From assembly GCA_029260825.1 (NCBI GenBank), contig JAJDCM010000308.1, forward strand, positions 1 to 56,355: DNA of 56,355 nt, written 5' to 3'. The stretch comes from Planctomycetota bacterium (GTDB lineage: Bacteria > Planctomycetota > JACOTG01 > JAJDCM01). Shown here piece after piece: positions 25,998 to 34,359 of the stretch (position 1 is the first letter of the stretch; every line of letters begins with the position of its first letter). The notes below the pieces were generated by a model. The model did no database searches. It saw only the letters and a list, made by a program, of their open reading frames with translations, and had not been told where the DNA came from. Made by a program: the position numbers and the translations under genes.

Positions 25998-28615
25998 CAA
26001 GGTTCGGCTCGTCGCTTTCGAACAGCAATCGATGTGATGAAGAAGGCAAGGAGTCCGATTCCGGTTGCCCAGAGAAATGGCCGGATATAGTGGGGGAGCT
26101 TCTTCTCGTAGAGTGCATGGGATCCGTCACCAACCACGATGTAGCTTGACCAGAACCTCAGGTCTTTCGCAATCGGGTGGTCGAGGAGATCTAGTTGCGC
26201 TTCTCGTAATGCCTGAGCCGTAGAGTTTCCTCGGGAAAGGTGGTAGTAGAAGGTGTCCATGAAGACCGGAGAGTGATCGTCGCTTACTGGCCAGAGACTG
26301 CTCACTACGGAATGTGCTCCCGTACTAAGAAATGCACGGGCAAAGCTTTGAACTCCTTCTCCTCGGATGAACTTTCCCCGTGCGCTTTCGCAGGTAGAGA
26401 GAGTTACCAAGGAAACATTCAGTTGTAGGCCCAGGACATCCGTTAGCCTGACTACTCCGTCATTGTTTTCTTCTGGAGCCAAGATGAGTGCAGATTGATC
26501 GGGATAGGTAGAGTCGATAACCGAGTGGGTGGCGAAGTGGATGATTCGTGAACCGACGCTCTGGATCCCCTTCAGGCGAGAGAATCCCGCTTCTTCCCGG
26601 CTAAAGACTCGGTGGTTTGGAGGAAGGTGTTTTGCCAGTCTGGTGACTTCTTTGTCGGCGTTCTTTAGGGGCTTCAGGCTTAGTCTTGTGACGAGCCGAT
26701 CCAGGAGTGTCGTGTCCTTTCTGAATCTGTTGGAGAGAAGGGGTGCGGTGAATGCGGTGAGTTCAAGAGAGCTGCCGGGAGGTGGTGGTGGTGCCTTTCT
26801 TCGCAGAGCCACAAGGCAGGAGGAGGAGGGGGCATAGGACACACCATAGCGCTCGACAATTCGGGGTGAGTTGGTGGCGTTGCCTATTCTTAGGGGTGCA
26901 AAAGAGAGCGTGGAGAGAGAGAGGTCCGGAATCAAGATCAAGTCGGTGATTCCGGGGGGGATTGCCCCGAAGATGGGCTGGAGAAGGTGCCGCGTGATGT
27001 TTTGAATTGCCGGCGAGGAATGGTCGTTTCCCGTTTCCCAGATATCTCTCCTCCCGTTCTGGACCCATTTTTCCAGGTCGGGAAGGGGTGGTAGGCGAAG
27101 AAGGGAAGATGATTGATGGGTAATGAGGAAAATGGTGGTCCCCAAAGGACCGAGAATCGGATCCACGATCAGCTCGCCTGGTGAAAGGTTGTCTTGGACC
27201 GTCTGGAGAGTTGCCGGTTGCGCCTGAAGCCGGTCAAGGAGAGACCTGGCCCTCGCTCGCTCAGCAACCTCAAACGCCTCGGCGATTTGGTTCTCACTCG
27301 GCTTCGTTCCGGAAGGATTGCCAGCGAGGATAAGGCGCACTGCTGCAGCATAAATGTGTTGCTTGTCCTCCAGGAATCCGGCTCGATATGCCTTGGCTAC
27401 ATTTTCTTGTCTGACTTCTTCCAGGTGGCTAAGGCAAGCTTTGTAGTTCAAAAGAGCCTGTTCGGGGTCTCCTAGCTTCTCATCAACCTGGGCCTTTGCG
27501 AAAAGGGAAAGCCAGAGGCCTTCCCGATAGTCCGTCTTTGTTGCGAGTTGAACGGCGTCTTTGGCATAGGTCTTCGCAGCCTCCAATTCGTGAGTATGGA
27601 GGCAGCAACGGGCGAGGTAATAGAGATCAAAGATCTCTTCGGTCTTGTCGGATATTTCCCGTGAGAGAGCTAGGGCTTTTCTCAACAAGGCTTGAGCGTC
27701 GGAATGCCGGTTCAGGTTGTCGCAGAGCGTGCGCCCGTGGGTAAGAAGAAGATTTGCTACGGAACCCGGCTCCCCGATTTGCGCGAAAATTGCGGCAGCC
27801 TGTTCAAAGAGATCCAGCGCGAAGTGGGGATCATCCAGATCTCGATGAACCCGTCCCAGATTGGTGAGGACATTCGCCCGAAGCGAGAGTGATAGCTCCT
27901 GATCTTCGAGGATGGTGCGGTAGATTTTCTGAGCTTCTCTTGTTTCTCCAACTCTTTCGAAGACGGCTGCAATATTGCTAGAAGTGATGTGGTGCTGTTC
28001 TCTGGTCCAACCTTCATTTTGGTGGGTGCTGATGATTTCTTTAGTTTCACCATACAAGGCGAGAGCTTTGTCGAAGTCCCCGTTCAGAAAATGGATGAGG
28101 CCACTGTTGGTGATGTTCTGGGCGGCTCTGTCCGTGTGCCCCAGACCTTCATTCTTCTCGCGGGCTTGATTGTAATGAATAAGGGCTTCTTCGATTTTGC
28201 CAAGGTATCGGTAGCCAAGGCCTAGATTATTGAGGCAAACCGCTTCGCCTTCCGCGTCATGAGTTGCTTTCGCTAGTGCGAGGCCTTTGCTGGCGAACTC
28301 AACGCATTCTTCGTATTGTCCCAAGCGCTCGGCGATCGCTGCCGCGTAGACAAGAACATCCACCAAGGCGGAGTCGTGAAGGTGAGGCTTGGCTTCTTCG
28401 TATCGCTTGCGCGCCTCACCGACTTCGCCAAGAAGAATTCGCTGATAGGATTCGCTGAGGAGATCGATGAGCTCATCGGCGTCGATTGGTTTTTGGGCAC
28501 CCGGCTGGGGTTCTTGAATCCGGCTAGCTGCCACTACTCGGGAAGAGCAAAGAGGTTGCGCGCCGAAGAAAATGAACAGGGTAATTCCAGTCATCTTCAG
28601 TAGAGTTGGTGCCAT
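25994..28615 (-). CDS. CHAT-domain (caspase-like) protease with TPR array and C-terminal membrane anchor
   Basis: The 873 residues start with a signal or anchor (MTGITLFIFFGAQPLCSS), followed by about ten TPR-like helical pairs (about 50-440; e.g. NNLGLGYRYLGKIEEALIHYN). The C-terminal CHAT peptidase (about 540-840) has the catalytic pair visible: His697 in IIHFATHS and Cys742 in TLSTCESARG. A membrane helix (about 846-868) and a basic tail end the protein. CHAT proteases are relatives of caspases and separase. The predicted topology places the TPR and protease parts outside the cytoplasm. It lies 33 bases downstream of the anti-sigma gene, in the same transcript as the ECF sigma factor. A role in sensing or in cutting the anti-sigma is therefore attractive but unproven. 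The ATG 28615 lacks a strong Shine-Dalgarno; ATG 28594 is possible. Confidence 0.92.
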   Translation of the reverse strand: MAPTLLKMTGITLFIFFGAQPLCSSRVVAASRIQEPQPGAQKPIDADELIDLLSESYQRILLGEVGEARKRYEEAKPHLHDSALVDVLVYAAAIAERLGQYEECVEFASKGLALAKATHDAEGEAVCLNNLGLGYRYLGKIEEALIHYNQAREKNEGLGHTDRAAQNITNSGLIHFLNGDFDKALALYGETKEIISTHQNEGWTREQHHITSSNIAAVFERVGETREAQKIYRTILEDQELSLSLRANVLTNLGRVHRDLDDPHFALDLFEQAAAIFAQIGEPGSVANLLLTHGRTLCDNLNRHSDAQALLRKALALSREISDKTEEIFDLYYLARCCLHTHELEAAKTYAKDAVQLATKTDYREGLWLSLFAKAQVDEKLGDPEQALLNYKACLSHLEEVRQENVAKAYRAGFLEDKQHIYAAAVRLILAGNPSGTKPSENQIAEAFEVAERARARSLLDRLQAQPATLQTVQDNLSPGELIVDPILGPLGTTIFLITHQSSSLLRLPPLPDLEKWVQNGRRDIWETGNDHSSPAIQNITRHLLQPIFGAIPPGITDLILIPDLSLSTLSFAPLRIGNATNSPRIVERYGVSYAPSSSCLVALRRKAPPPPPGSSLELTAFTAPLLSNRFRKDTTLLDRLVTRLSLKPLKNADKEVTRLAKHLPPNHRVFSREEAGFSRLKGIQSVGSRIIHFATHSVIDSTYPDQSALILAPEENNDGVVRLTDVLGLQLNVSLVTLSTCESARGKFIRGEGVQSFARAFLSTGAHSVVSSLWPVSDDHSPVFMDTFYYHLSRGNSTAQALREAQLDLLDHPIAKDLRFWSSYIVVGDGSHALYEKKLPHYIRPFLWATGIGLLAFFITSIAVRKRRAEPC

Positions 28616-28648
28616 GTCTTGGGGGATCCAGTAGAAATCTGACTTCGT

Positions 28649-29335
28649 CTATTGCCGGGTTGACGGAACAACGAATTCAGCGTCTTCGGATTGAGCGACG
28701 ATACCCCCTTTGTCGTTGATGGCCATGACGCTCCAGGTGTAGCGAGTCGCTTCTTGAAGTAAGTCATGCCCGACCAACAGAGTTGTCTCATGGGTCTCAA
28801 CGGAGAGGATCTTTCGGTCACTCATATCAACGAGCGTTATCCGGTAACGAGCAGCCTCTTCGACAATCTTCCAGGCAAGGGAGGATGGAGAGGTTTCCAG
28901 GCGACCCATGGGAGAGATGAGTTCAAGGTTTCCCCCTCGAATCGTTTCTGTCCGGGCGGGATCCACGATTACTGAGGGAGAGCCCCCGAAGCTGTTGATC
29001 AAGAAGAAGGCGATCGCGGCTGCGGTTACTCCGATGATGCCTGCGGGTAGCCAGTGTATGATCTGTTTTTTCGGCTTTGTTGTGGCAACGAGATCCTGGA
29101 TTGTTGCCTCTGTATGGCTTCGAACCGATTGGAGATCTTCTTCTTCTGGTTCGGTCAAATAGCTTGCATCGTGAAATGACCGGCAGAGTTCGATTTCGTC
29201 CCGACACTCCGAGCATTGGTGAGTATGAGACTCTATCTCTTTTCCCTCATCGAGGGAAACTTCGTTGTTAATCCAAGCAGCGATTCGCTCCGAATCGATA
29301 CAGTCGGAAGGTTTAACTTTGTTTGGGCTCATCAT
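28649..29335 (-). CDS. Membrane anti-sigma factor with zinc finger (ZAS) and extracytoplasmic Fn3-like domain
   Basis: The N-terminal cytoplasmic part has the ZAS signature H-x3-C-x2-C (H37, C41, C44 in HTHQCSEC), which normally holds a group of ECF sigma factors inactive. One membrane helix (about 94-115, GIIGVTAAAIAFFLI) leads to an extracytoplasmic part of about 110 residues. That part looks like a single fibronectin-type-III sandwich (LAWKIVEEAARYRITLVD ... YTWSVMAIN). The start overlaps the ECF sigma stop (ATGA at 29332-29335), the standard sigma/anti-sigma coupling. The CHAT gene follows by 33 bases. It presumably transmits an envelope signal to the sigma factor, with release by proteolysis or conformational change. 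Confidence 0.92.
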   Translation of the reverse strand: MMSPNKVKPSDCIDSERIAAWINNEVSLDEGKEIESHTHQCSECRDEIELCRSFHDASYLTEPEEEDLQSVRSHTEATIQDLVATTKPKKQIIHWLPAGIIGVTAAAIAFFLINSFGGSPSVIVDPARTETIRGGNLELISPMGRLETSPSSLAWKIVEEAARYRITLVDMSDRKILSVETHETTLLVGHDLLQEATRYTWSVMAINDKGGIVAQSEDAEFVVPSTRQ

Positions 29336-29991
29336 TCCTCTCGTTCCTGGCCTCGGGGGGGTTGAGAGTTCTTGGTGGTCTGGTTCTTGAGACCTTCGAG
29401 TGCCCGAAGGTCTTCTTCCTTTAGCTTCTTGCGCAGCTTCCTTTTTGCACTCGCGAGGTATGCTCTTGCACCGGATGCATTGACAAGGTTGAGCATTTCA
29501 GTGATGGCTCGCATCGAGTAACCCTGTACATGATGCATTCTCATGATGCACATCTCTCTCTTCGTAATATGGCTCGCCATGAGGGAATTTAACTTTCGTG
29601 TCTCCTCCTCCTCTTCGAGGCGACTACCTGCCTTTTCACCTGACGGCACATTCTCGAGGTCGATGACTTCATCTGGCGATGCGCGATGAAGTCGTTGCCG
29701 CTTGACTCGTTTCAGGGATGTCGAGCAGCATTTTCGTGTAATGACATAAGCCCATGTAGAAAAACTGCTCTTGTTCCTGAACCGAGGCAGTCCTCGGCAG
29801 ATGCGAATCAGGATCTCCTGAACACAGTCGGCTGCTTCCTCTTGGTTCTCAAGGTTGTGAAGGGCCCATCGCGCAATGCGATCCTGGTACTTTCGCAAGA
29901 GCATATCGAGGGGGTCTACACCCTCTGGAAGGAGGCGCCCTCTTCTCCAGAGTTCAATCAGGGTGTCATCGTCGAGGTCGCTCCTGGTCAT
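29332..29991 (-). CDS. ECF RNA polymerase sigma factor
   Basis: Region 2 is visible as MLLRKYQDRIARWALHNL...AADCVQEILIRICRGL and FSTWAYVITRKCCSTSLKR. Region 4 is the helix-turn-helix around MRMHHVQGYSMRAITEML...ARAYLASAKRKLRKKL. ATG 29991 is preferred; the frame stays open to a TTG at 30018 but without a Shine-Dalgarno. Neither start has a good ribosome site. A TATAAT lies six bases before ATG 29991, which could give a leaderless message. Further upstream (30058-30087) sits a one-mismatch copy of the bipartite element found before three other transcription units, suggesting autoregulation. The gene is translationally coupled to its anti-sigma factor. The target promoters proposed here (P1-P4) are inference. 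Confidence 0.93.
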   Translation of the reverse strand: MTRSDLDDDTLIELWRRGRLLPEGVDPLDMLLRKYQDRIARWALHNLENQEEAADCVQEILIRICRGLPRFRNKSSFSTWAYVITRKCCSTSLKRVKRQRLHRASPDEVIDLENVPSGEKAGSRLEEEEETRKLNSLMASHITKREMCIMRMHHVQGYSMRAITEMLNLVNASGARAYLASAKRKLRKKLKEEDLRALEGLKNQTTKNSQPPRGQEREE

Positions 29992-29997
29992 CGGGGC

Positions 29998-30003
29998 ATT
30001 ATA
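29998..30003 (-). promoter_or_regulatory. Possible leaderless -10 element TATAAT
   Basis: On the minus strand TATAAT ends seven bases before the A of ATG 29991, the spacing expected if transcription starts at that A. No good TTGACA-like -35 is seen 15-19 bases upstream, so the evidence is weak. It would provide housekeeping expression in addition to P4. Confidence 0.3.
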
Positions 30004-30057
30004 CGGTTTTGATGACAATCCCAGGAGGAGCGATGACTTCCTTGCTTTTTCAATGAG

Positions 30058-30087
30058 TTAGACCTTCGAGGTGGGATGATTGACACA
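30058..30087 (-). promoter_or_regulatory. Predicted ECF-type promoter P4 (sigma autoregulation)
   Basis: Read on the minus strand: TGTGTCA (30087-30081), 17 bases, GTCTAA (30063-30058). This is P1-P3 with one change in the -35 part. It lies 67 bases before the sigma gene ATG at 29991 and is divergent from P3, which begins 53 bases further right. Confidence 0.6.
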
Positions 30088-30140
30088 GATCAACGAATAT
30101 ATCTTGAGGTAAGTTCTATCCTGAATTTTTTTTGGTCGGG

Positions 30141-30170
30141 TGTGCCAGTTCGGGGCTAAGCGTCGTCTAA
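30141..30170 (+). promoter_or_regulatory. Predicted ECF-type promoter P3 (cohesin-like gene)
   Basis: TGTGCCA (30141-30147), 17 bases, GTCTAA (30165-30170), identical in both blocks to P1 and P2. The ATG at 30291 is 120 bases further on, leaving a moderately long leader that contains a second TGTGCCA (30187-30193) without a -10 partner. Confidence 0.68.
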
Positions 30171-30290
30171 TAGAGACGGCCTCCCTTGTGCCATTGTCCC
30201 TTGTGGGATACCTTTAGATCGACCTCCTGGCCCTGAGGGTCGCGTGTTGTTTCCGTGCATACCTTTTCTGACTTACGAGGACACAGAATA

Positions 30291-31367
30291 ATGAAGGCAC
30301 CAACCTTCCTGATGGCAACGGTGTGGACTGGATTTGTCGCCTTCTTGTCCCTGGTTTCTCCTTCGAGGGCATTGGCAGACGGAGGGCCGGATGATCCTGT
30401 CCCACTGACCCTCTGGAATGTTCAGGTTCGCCCGGGTCATCCCTACATTATCAGCATTCGTACCTGCCAACCCCGGGGGATCAGTCAGGGGCAGATTCTC
30501 ATCCGACGGGGAAATGGTCGGACGTCGCCCCTTCGACAGGCAGTGGTGTTCAGCAGGCGAAATGACGGATTGATTCAAACGAGCCAGGCCGGACCGGCGG
30601 ATTTATTGGCGGGATTCAGCTCCGCTGAAGCTGGAATCAACGAGGATCATGGCCCATTTCTGGCGTTGTTGATGAGCCCCGACCCGAGTTTTGTCGTGGG
30701 GCAGGAGCTGGACCTTTCGGTCATTGCAGAGTCCACTCAGCTAATCGACGAGGATTTGTTGCCGAGCCCGTTTGAGACGCTTGATGGAATCATCACGATC
30801 ATTGATGAGTCGTCTCCATTCCTCGTCGAGGTGACGGACCTGAGGAAGCAGCCTACGGTTTTCGGAAGGGGATCGGACGAAGTTCTTGTTTCCGTTGGGA
30901 CTCGAGAGTTGCATCGGTTGAGCCGGGCGCAAATTGTCCTGCATTACGATCCTGCGGTCGTCACTTCTGTAGACCTCAGTGATCTATGGGATATGTCGAA
31001 TGTTTTGCTCGACTCCCCCTACTTTCTGGATTCTGCTGCTCCTGGAGTAAGGCCGGTGAGACCCGCTCGAGGCGACGATGACGATGATGATGATTCGTGG
31101 GAGGACGATAGCGAAGAAGGGTTTGGGTCCGATATTCGATCCTATCTGGACACGACTGAGCCCGGGGTCATTGTCTTGAATCTGGTATCACCTCGAGGAG
31201 CGATCAATCTCCTCCCGGGGCCGATGGTTGAATTCGAACTGGAGTTGGCGGAGAATTTTGGTAACTCGTCGCTTTTCCTCGACCCCCATCGTACCGTGAT
31301 GATTGATCGAAATGGCGAAAGGCTCTCACTGGAGCTTCGAGCCGCCAATCTCTCCGTGGTTCCCTAG
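30291..31367 (+). CDS. Secreted cohesin-like protein with Asp-rich segment
   Basis: ATG 30291 opens a signal peptide ending near ALADGG; GAGG lies 11 bases upstream. The first half has no recognised domain. The second half resembles a cohesin or cohesin-like beta-sandwich: DEVLVSVGTRELHRLSRAQIVLHYDPAVV (written here as blocks DEVLVSVG and AQIVLHYDPAVV) and later GPMVEFELELAEN with a closing RNGERLSLEL. Between them is an acidic run of seven Asp followed by a Glu/Asp stretch (around residues 262-280), possibly Ca2+-binding. Cohesin domains mediate protein-protein docking in surface complexes, but no dockerin was recognised in the window. The TAG stop lies inside the left arm of the palindromic element at 31365. 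Predicted promoter P3 precedes the gene. Confidence 0.65.
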   Translation: MKAPTFLMATVWTGFVAFLSLVSPSRALADGGPDDPVPLTLWNVQVRPGHPYIISIRTCQPRGISQGQILIRRGNGRTSPLRQAVVFSRRNDGLIQTSQAGPADLLAGFSSAEAGINEDHGPFLALLMSPDPSFVVGQELDLSVIAESTQLIDEDLLPSPFETLDGIITIIDESSPFLVEVTDLRKQPTVFGRGSDEVLVSVGTRELHRLSRAQIVLHYDPAVVTSVDLSDLWDMSNVLLDSPYFLDSAAPGVRPVRPARGDDDDDDDSWEDDSEEGFGSDIRSYLDTTEPGVIVLNLVSPRGAINLLPGPMVEFELELAENFGNSSLFLDPHRTVMIDRNGERLSLELRAANLSVVP

Positions 31368-31532
31368 TGCGGTGAGTCAAAAGTTCTGCACATAATTTTT
31401 GGGCCATTGCCGCCGATGTCTGCGTTGCTCCTTCGCAACATGTTTGGCTCCTAACATGCTTTGTCGTCGCGCCTTGACCTCGACGACACAGACCTCGAAA
31501 CTTATCCACACAACTTCTGACTCACCCCACTA
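31365..31532. repeat. Structured palindromic element (MITE/REP-like), 168 bp
   Basis: The terminal arms 31365-31395 and 31502-31532 are inverted repeats matching at 25 of 31 positions; each begins TAGTG and contains GGTGAGTCA. Inside is a second stem, 31414-31422 with 31489-31497 (8 of 9 pairs). Enclosed by that are three consecutive hairpins: GTTGC/GCAAC (31424-31439), ATGTT/AACAT (31440-31457) and TGTCGTCG/CGACGACA (31462-31488). Together they would fold as a multi-branched structure. There is no coding capacity. The left end supplies the stop codon of the cohesin-like gene. No second copy was found in this window. It may be a non-autonomous mobile element or a structured RNA. Confidence 0.75.
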
Positions 31533-31633
31533 CCTCAGCCAGGCTAGTCTGGTATGGAATCGCGGAAGCGATGGAGCTTTTCTTTCGGGCCGGGGAGTAG
31601 CGCGACACCACGAACCTGAATGAATCAGGCGGG

Positions 31634-33328
31634 CTAGCCTTTTTGGGGGAATGGCCTTTTTGCTTCTTTGGCCTGACGGAACAGCTTATCCGCCTGTCTG
31701 AGCTTCCCCTCTCTCTTCTTCAAGGTTCCCAGATTATAGTAGGCTTTACCGCACTCTTCATCGAGTTCGATCAGCTTCTTGAAGACCTCTTCGGCCTCAC
31801 GCGATTCGCCTTGCATTGCATGCAACCGGCCCACGTTGAGAAGAGCGCTGGCACCAAGGTCGCAGTCGAAAGGAACCCGGAGGTAATGCTGGATGGCCTC
31901 ATAGCGGCTGCCGGTATTCTCCAGCATCCATCCCATATTGTAGAGGGACTCGGGGGAATCGGGTTGTAGGGTCAGGCAGACGTCCATTTGCTGGAGAGCC
32001 TGGGTTTTTGAGCCTTGAGTGTAGAGGTTATAGGCATAGTTACGACGTGCTCTTACGCAGTTCGGGGCGACCTCCACGGTCTGTCGCCAAAAAGTGAGGT
32101 CGTCCTTCCAATCGAAATTGCGTGTGACGGTGCGAACCCCGTAGCAGGAGCATACGATGAGAGAAACGGTGATGGCTCCTCTCAAGCCCACTTTGGTGCG
32201 GGCAAATCGCCTGACAATAACCGCACTCAGGATCGCCAGGGCAATCGAGGGAAGATAGAGAAATCTCTCCGCCATCATTTCATGATGGGGCTTGATCTGG
32301 GCCACCGGGAGCATGGTCACGAAGTAGAATCCGCCGAGGAATGCGATGAGCGGCGCCGAACGAAACAAACGGTACAGGATGGCGGCAAGGACGGCAAGAA
32401 GACCCATGCTGACGAGACCTTCGAGGTGCAGAGGATCCGTGGACACCGGGAAGGTGTTGAAGGAGTAGTCCCCGATCAAGGTGAGTGGGAAAGCCAGTTG
32501 GGACAGATACTGGATCTGAATGCGACAGGCAGTGAGCGCGTTCGTCCAGGGTGTTCCGCCCCAATAGGGCTGGGATGATATGTTGCGAAGCACCAGGAAG
32601 AAAACCAATCCCACCACCACTACCGTCGCAAAGGAAGAATAGAAGACGGGCCGTGATCGAAGCGCAAGCCAACCCCGCCTTAACCCGCCCGGTGGAGTTC
32701 CATTAGCAGCGGACTTCGCCGGAAAGGCCATGTCCCACAGGAACAGCGTAGCCGGTAGAGTGATCCCCATTTCCTTGGAGAAGACGGACAGAGTGAGGCA
32801 AATCCAGATCAAAGGAACTGAAATCAGGCTTCCGACTTTGTTTGCCCTGTAGCGAAGAAACGTGATCCAGCCTCCCAGATAGAATATGGTGGCAAGAATG
32901 TCCTTTCTTCCCGAGACGTTGGCTACCGATTCGGTATGAATCGGATGGAGAGCAAAGAACGCGGCGGCGAGCCATCCGTAGCCCTGATGATGAAGCAATC
33001 TGGCGCTTACAAGGAACACCAGAATCGAGGCGATGGCATGGAGAAGGCAGTTTGTTAGATGGAATCCGAAGGGTTCCATTCCCCATATTGCATGATCCAA
33101 CGCGACGCTAAGATTGCGGATGGGACGGTAGCTTGAGGAGGGGTTGTTGAAGATGTCGACAAGATCCGTCAGGTTATTGAAACCGTGAACCGTCTTGTTT
33201 CCGACGATGAAGACTCGATCGTCAAACGCAAAGTCTGCGCCCAGTGTATTGGCATACACAAAAAAAGCGACGAGGCCAATGGCCAGGCAAAGCAAGATCG
33301 TGACGACGGTCGATCGATTCTGGATCAC
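31634..33328 (-). CDS. Multi-pass GT-C-type glycosyltransferase with TPR tail (TMTC-like)
   Basis: The 564 residues have about ten membrane helices in the first 390, followed by roughly four TPR units. The first luminal/periplasmic loop carries FDDRVFIVGN, with the acidic pair typical of GT-C/PMT enzymes, and NVSGRKDILATIFYLGGW, which matches TMTC and bacterial 'tetratricopeptide' mannosyltransferase relatives. Such enzymes use polyprenyl-phosphate sugars to glycosylate proteins or glycans on the outer face of the inner membrane. The TPRs (SPESLYNMGWMLENTG, GKAYYNLGTLKKREG) may recruit the acceptor. The GTG start at 33328 overlaps the preceding GT2 stop (GTGA), so it is coupled to 34359-33325 and 35768-34356. 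Confidence 0.82.
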   Translation of the reverse strand: MIQNRSTVVTILLCLAIGLVAFFVYANTLGADFAFDDRVFIVGNKTVHGFNNLTDLVDIFNNPSSSYRPIRNLSVALDHAIWGMEPFGFHLTNCLLHAIASILVFLVSARLLHHQGYGWLAAAFFALHPIHTESVANVSGRKDILATIFYLGGWITFLRYRANKVGSLISVPLIWICLTLSVFSKEMGITLPATLFLWDMAFPAKSAANGTPPGGLRRGWLALRSRPVFYSSFATVVVVGLVFFLVLRNISSQPYWGGTPWTNALTACRIQIQYLSQLAFPLTLIGDYSFNTFPVSTDPLHLEGLVSMGLLAVLAAILYRLFRSAPLIAFLGGFYFVTMLPVAQIKPHHEMMAERFLYLPSIALAILSAVIVRRFARTKVGLRGAITVSLIVCSCYGVRTVTRNFDWKDDLTFWRQTVEVAPNCVRARRNYAYNLYTQGSKTQALQQMDVCLTLQPDSPESLYNMGWMLENTGSRYEAIQHYLRVPFDCDLGASALLNVGRLHAMQGESREAEEVFKKLIELDEECGKAYYNLGTLKKREGKLRQADKLFRQAKEAKRPFPQKG

Positions 33329-34359
33329 GATGGTCGCCCCAGATTTGGAAGTGCTGATCCAGATCCGGCGCCGTCTTCGGTCGAATCATCGTTCACGTCT
33401 ATTGATTGATGTTGAAGAACAGATTCAATCGGAGCCTTGCTCGGGTTGATCCTCGTGTGAAGGACCAGTTCAGCGAGAAGGCCAAAGAGTGTTGTTTGAA
33501 TTCCAAGGGCGGCCACAAGAGCGCAAACAACGATGGGTTTGATTCCCCAGTCGTCAAACAGCCCGAAAATGGAGCATGCGGCGAGGGTCGCTCCGATAAA
33601 CATCATGGTGAGCCCGATGCTCCCGAATAGACGAAACGGACTGCGGCTCAGGTGCAGATGATAAGCCACGGCAAGGATGTCCAGGCCGGTAAGCACCTGA
33701 CTGCGTCGTCGCCGGGTGCTCTTCAGTTTGAAGGGGCCAAGGTTTACCGGAGTTTCCGTGACCCTGAAGCCCTGATGAGCCGCAAGAATGGGCAAGTAAC
33801 GATGCATCTCTCCCTGGGGGCTTACCTCTTCCCAGACCGTCCGGCGAAAGCAACGAAACTCGGAACTCAGGTCATTGATGGAGATCCCCGCCAGGACTCG
33901 CGAGAGGATTCTTCCCAGAACTTTCGTGAGCCTGGAAACGAAGCTGGGCTTGGGGTCCTGTCTCCATCCCACGATCAGGTCATGGGAAGGACCAAGATCA
34001 CTCAGGATGTTTGGGAGGTCCTTCACGGCACCTTGAGCCCGGGTATCAAGCGTCACGATCCACTCGCTTTTTGTGCTCCTGCAGGCGGCCTCAATGGTTG
34101 CGCATCGATCTCCATGGTTGAACGATATCACTTTGACCCGGTCGTCTTGTTCAAAGATCTTTCGAAGGAGATCGAGAGTCGAGTCACGACTCGCCTCGTT
34201 GATGTAGATGACCTCCCATCGAAGATCCGTCGGAGTGAGACAGCTGCAGATCATCTCATGGAGATCGAGGATGTGCTCTGCCTCATTTCGCAGCGGCACC
34301 ATGATCGAGACGTCAGTTTTCCCTCCCGTTGTTCTGGAGGGGTCCGTACTTCTTTTCAA
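33325..34359 (-). CDS. GT2-family protein with degenerate active site (possible pseudo-glycosyltransferase)
   Basis: About 344 residues with the DPM1/GtrB-like layout: a GT-A domain followed by two C-terminal membrane helices (near LTMMFIGATLAACSIFGLF and VVCALVAALGIQTTLFGLL). Compared with the paralogue at 35955, key motifs are replaced. The nucleotide-binding VDDGSTD is INEASRD, the metal/catalytic MDADLQDDP is LDTRAQGAV, and NSGFKGYRR is SSEFRCFRR. It should therefore be inactive or of altered chemistry. The start is TTG 34359, which overlaps the preceding stop (TTGA) and has AGGAG seven bases upstream. Upstream extension of the frame adds only sequence overlapping the GT4 gene. It may act as a scaffold or partner of the active GT2. 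Confidence 0.8.
   Translation of the reverse strand: MKRSTDPSRTTGGKTDVSIMVPLRNEAEHILDLHEMICSCLTPTDLRWEVIYINEASRDSTLDLLRKIFEQDDRVKVISFNHGDRCATIEAACRSTKSEWIVTLDTRAQGAVKDLPNILSDLGPSHDLIVGWRQDPKPSFVSRLTKVLGRILSRVLAGISINDLSSEFRCFRRTVWEEVSPQGEMHRYLPILAAHQGFRVTETPVNLGPFKLKSTRRRRSQVLTGLDILAVAYHLHLSRSPFRLFGSIGLTMMFIGATLAACSIFGLFDDWGIKPIVVCALVAALGIQTTLFGLLAELVLHTRINPSKAPIESVLQHQSIDVNDDSTEDGAGSGSALPNLGRPS

Noticed and set aside
30187..30193. Extra TGTGCCA block in the leader of the cohesin-like gene
   Set aside because: No GTCTAA partner; the position where it should lie reads ACCTTT.
31365..31532. Cloverleaf-like fold considered as a tRNA
   Set aside because: Too long, with no T-loop GTTCRA/acceptor pattern or anticodon arm of the right size; better described as a palindromic repeat.
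31399..31623. 74-codon frame over the palindromic element
   Set aside because: It arises from the repeat structure; no ribosome site, low-complexity product.
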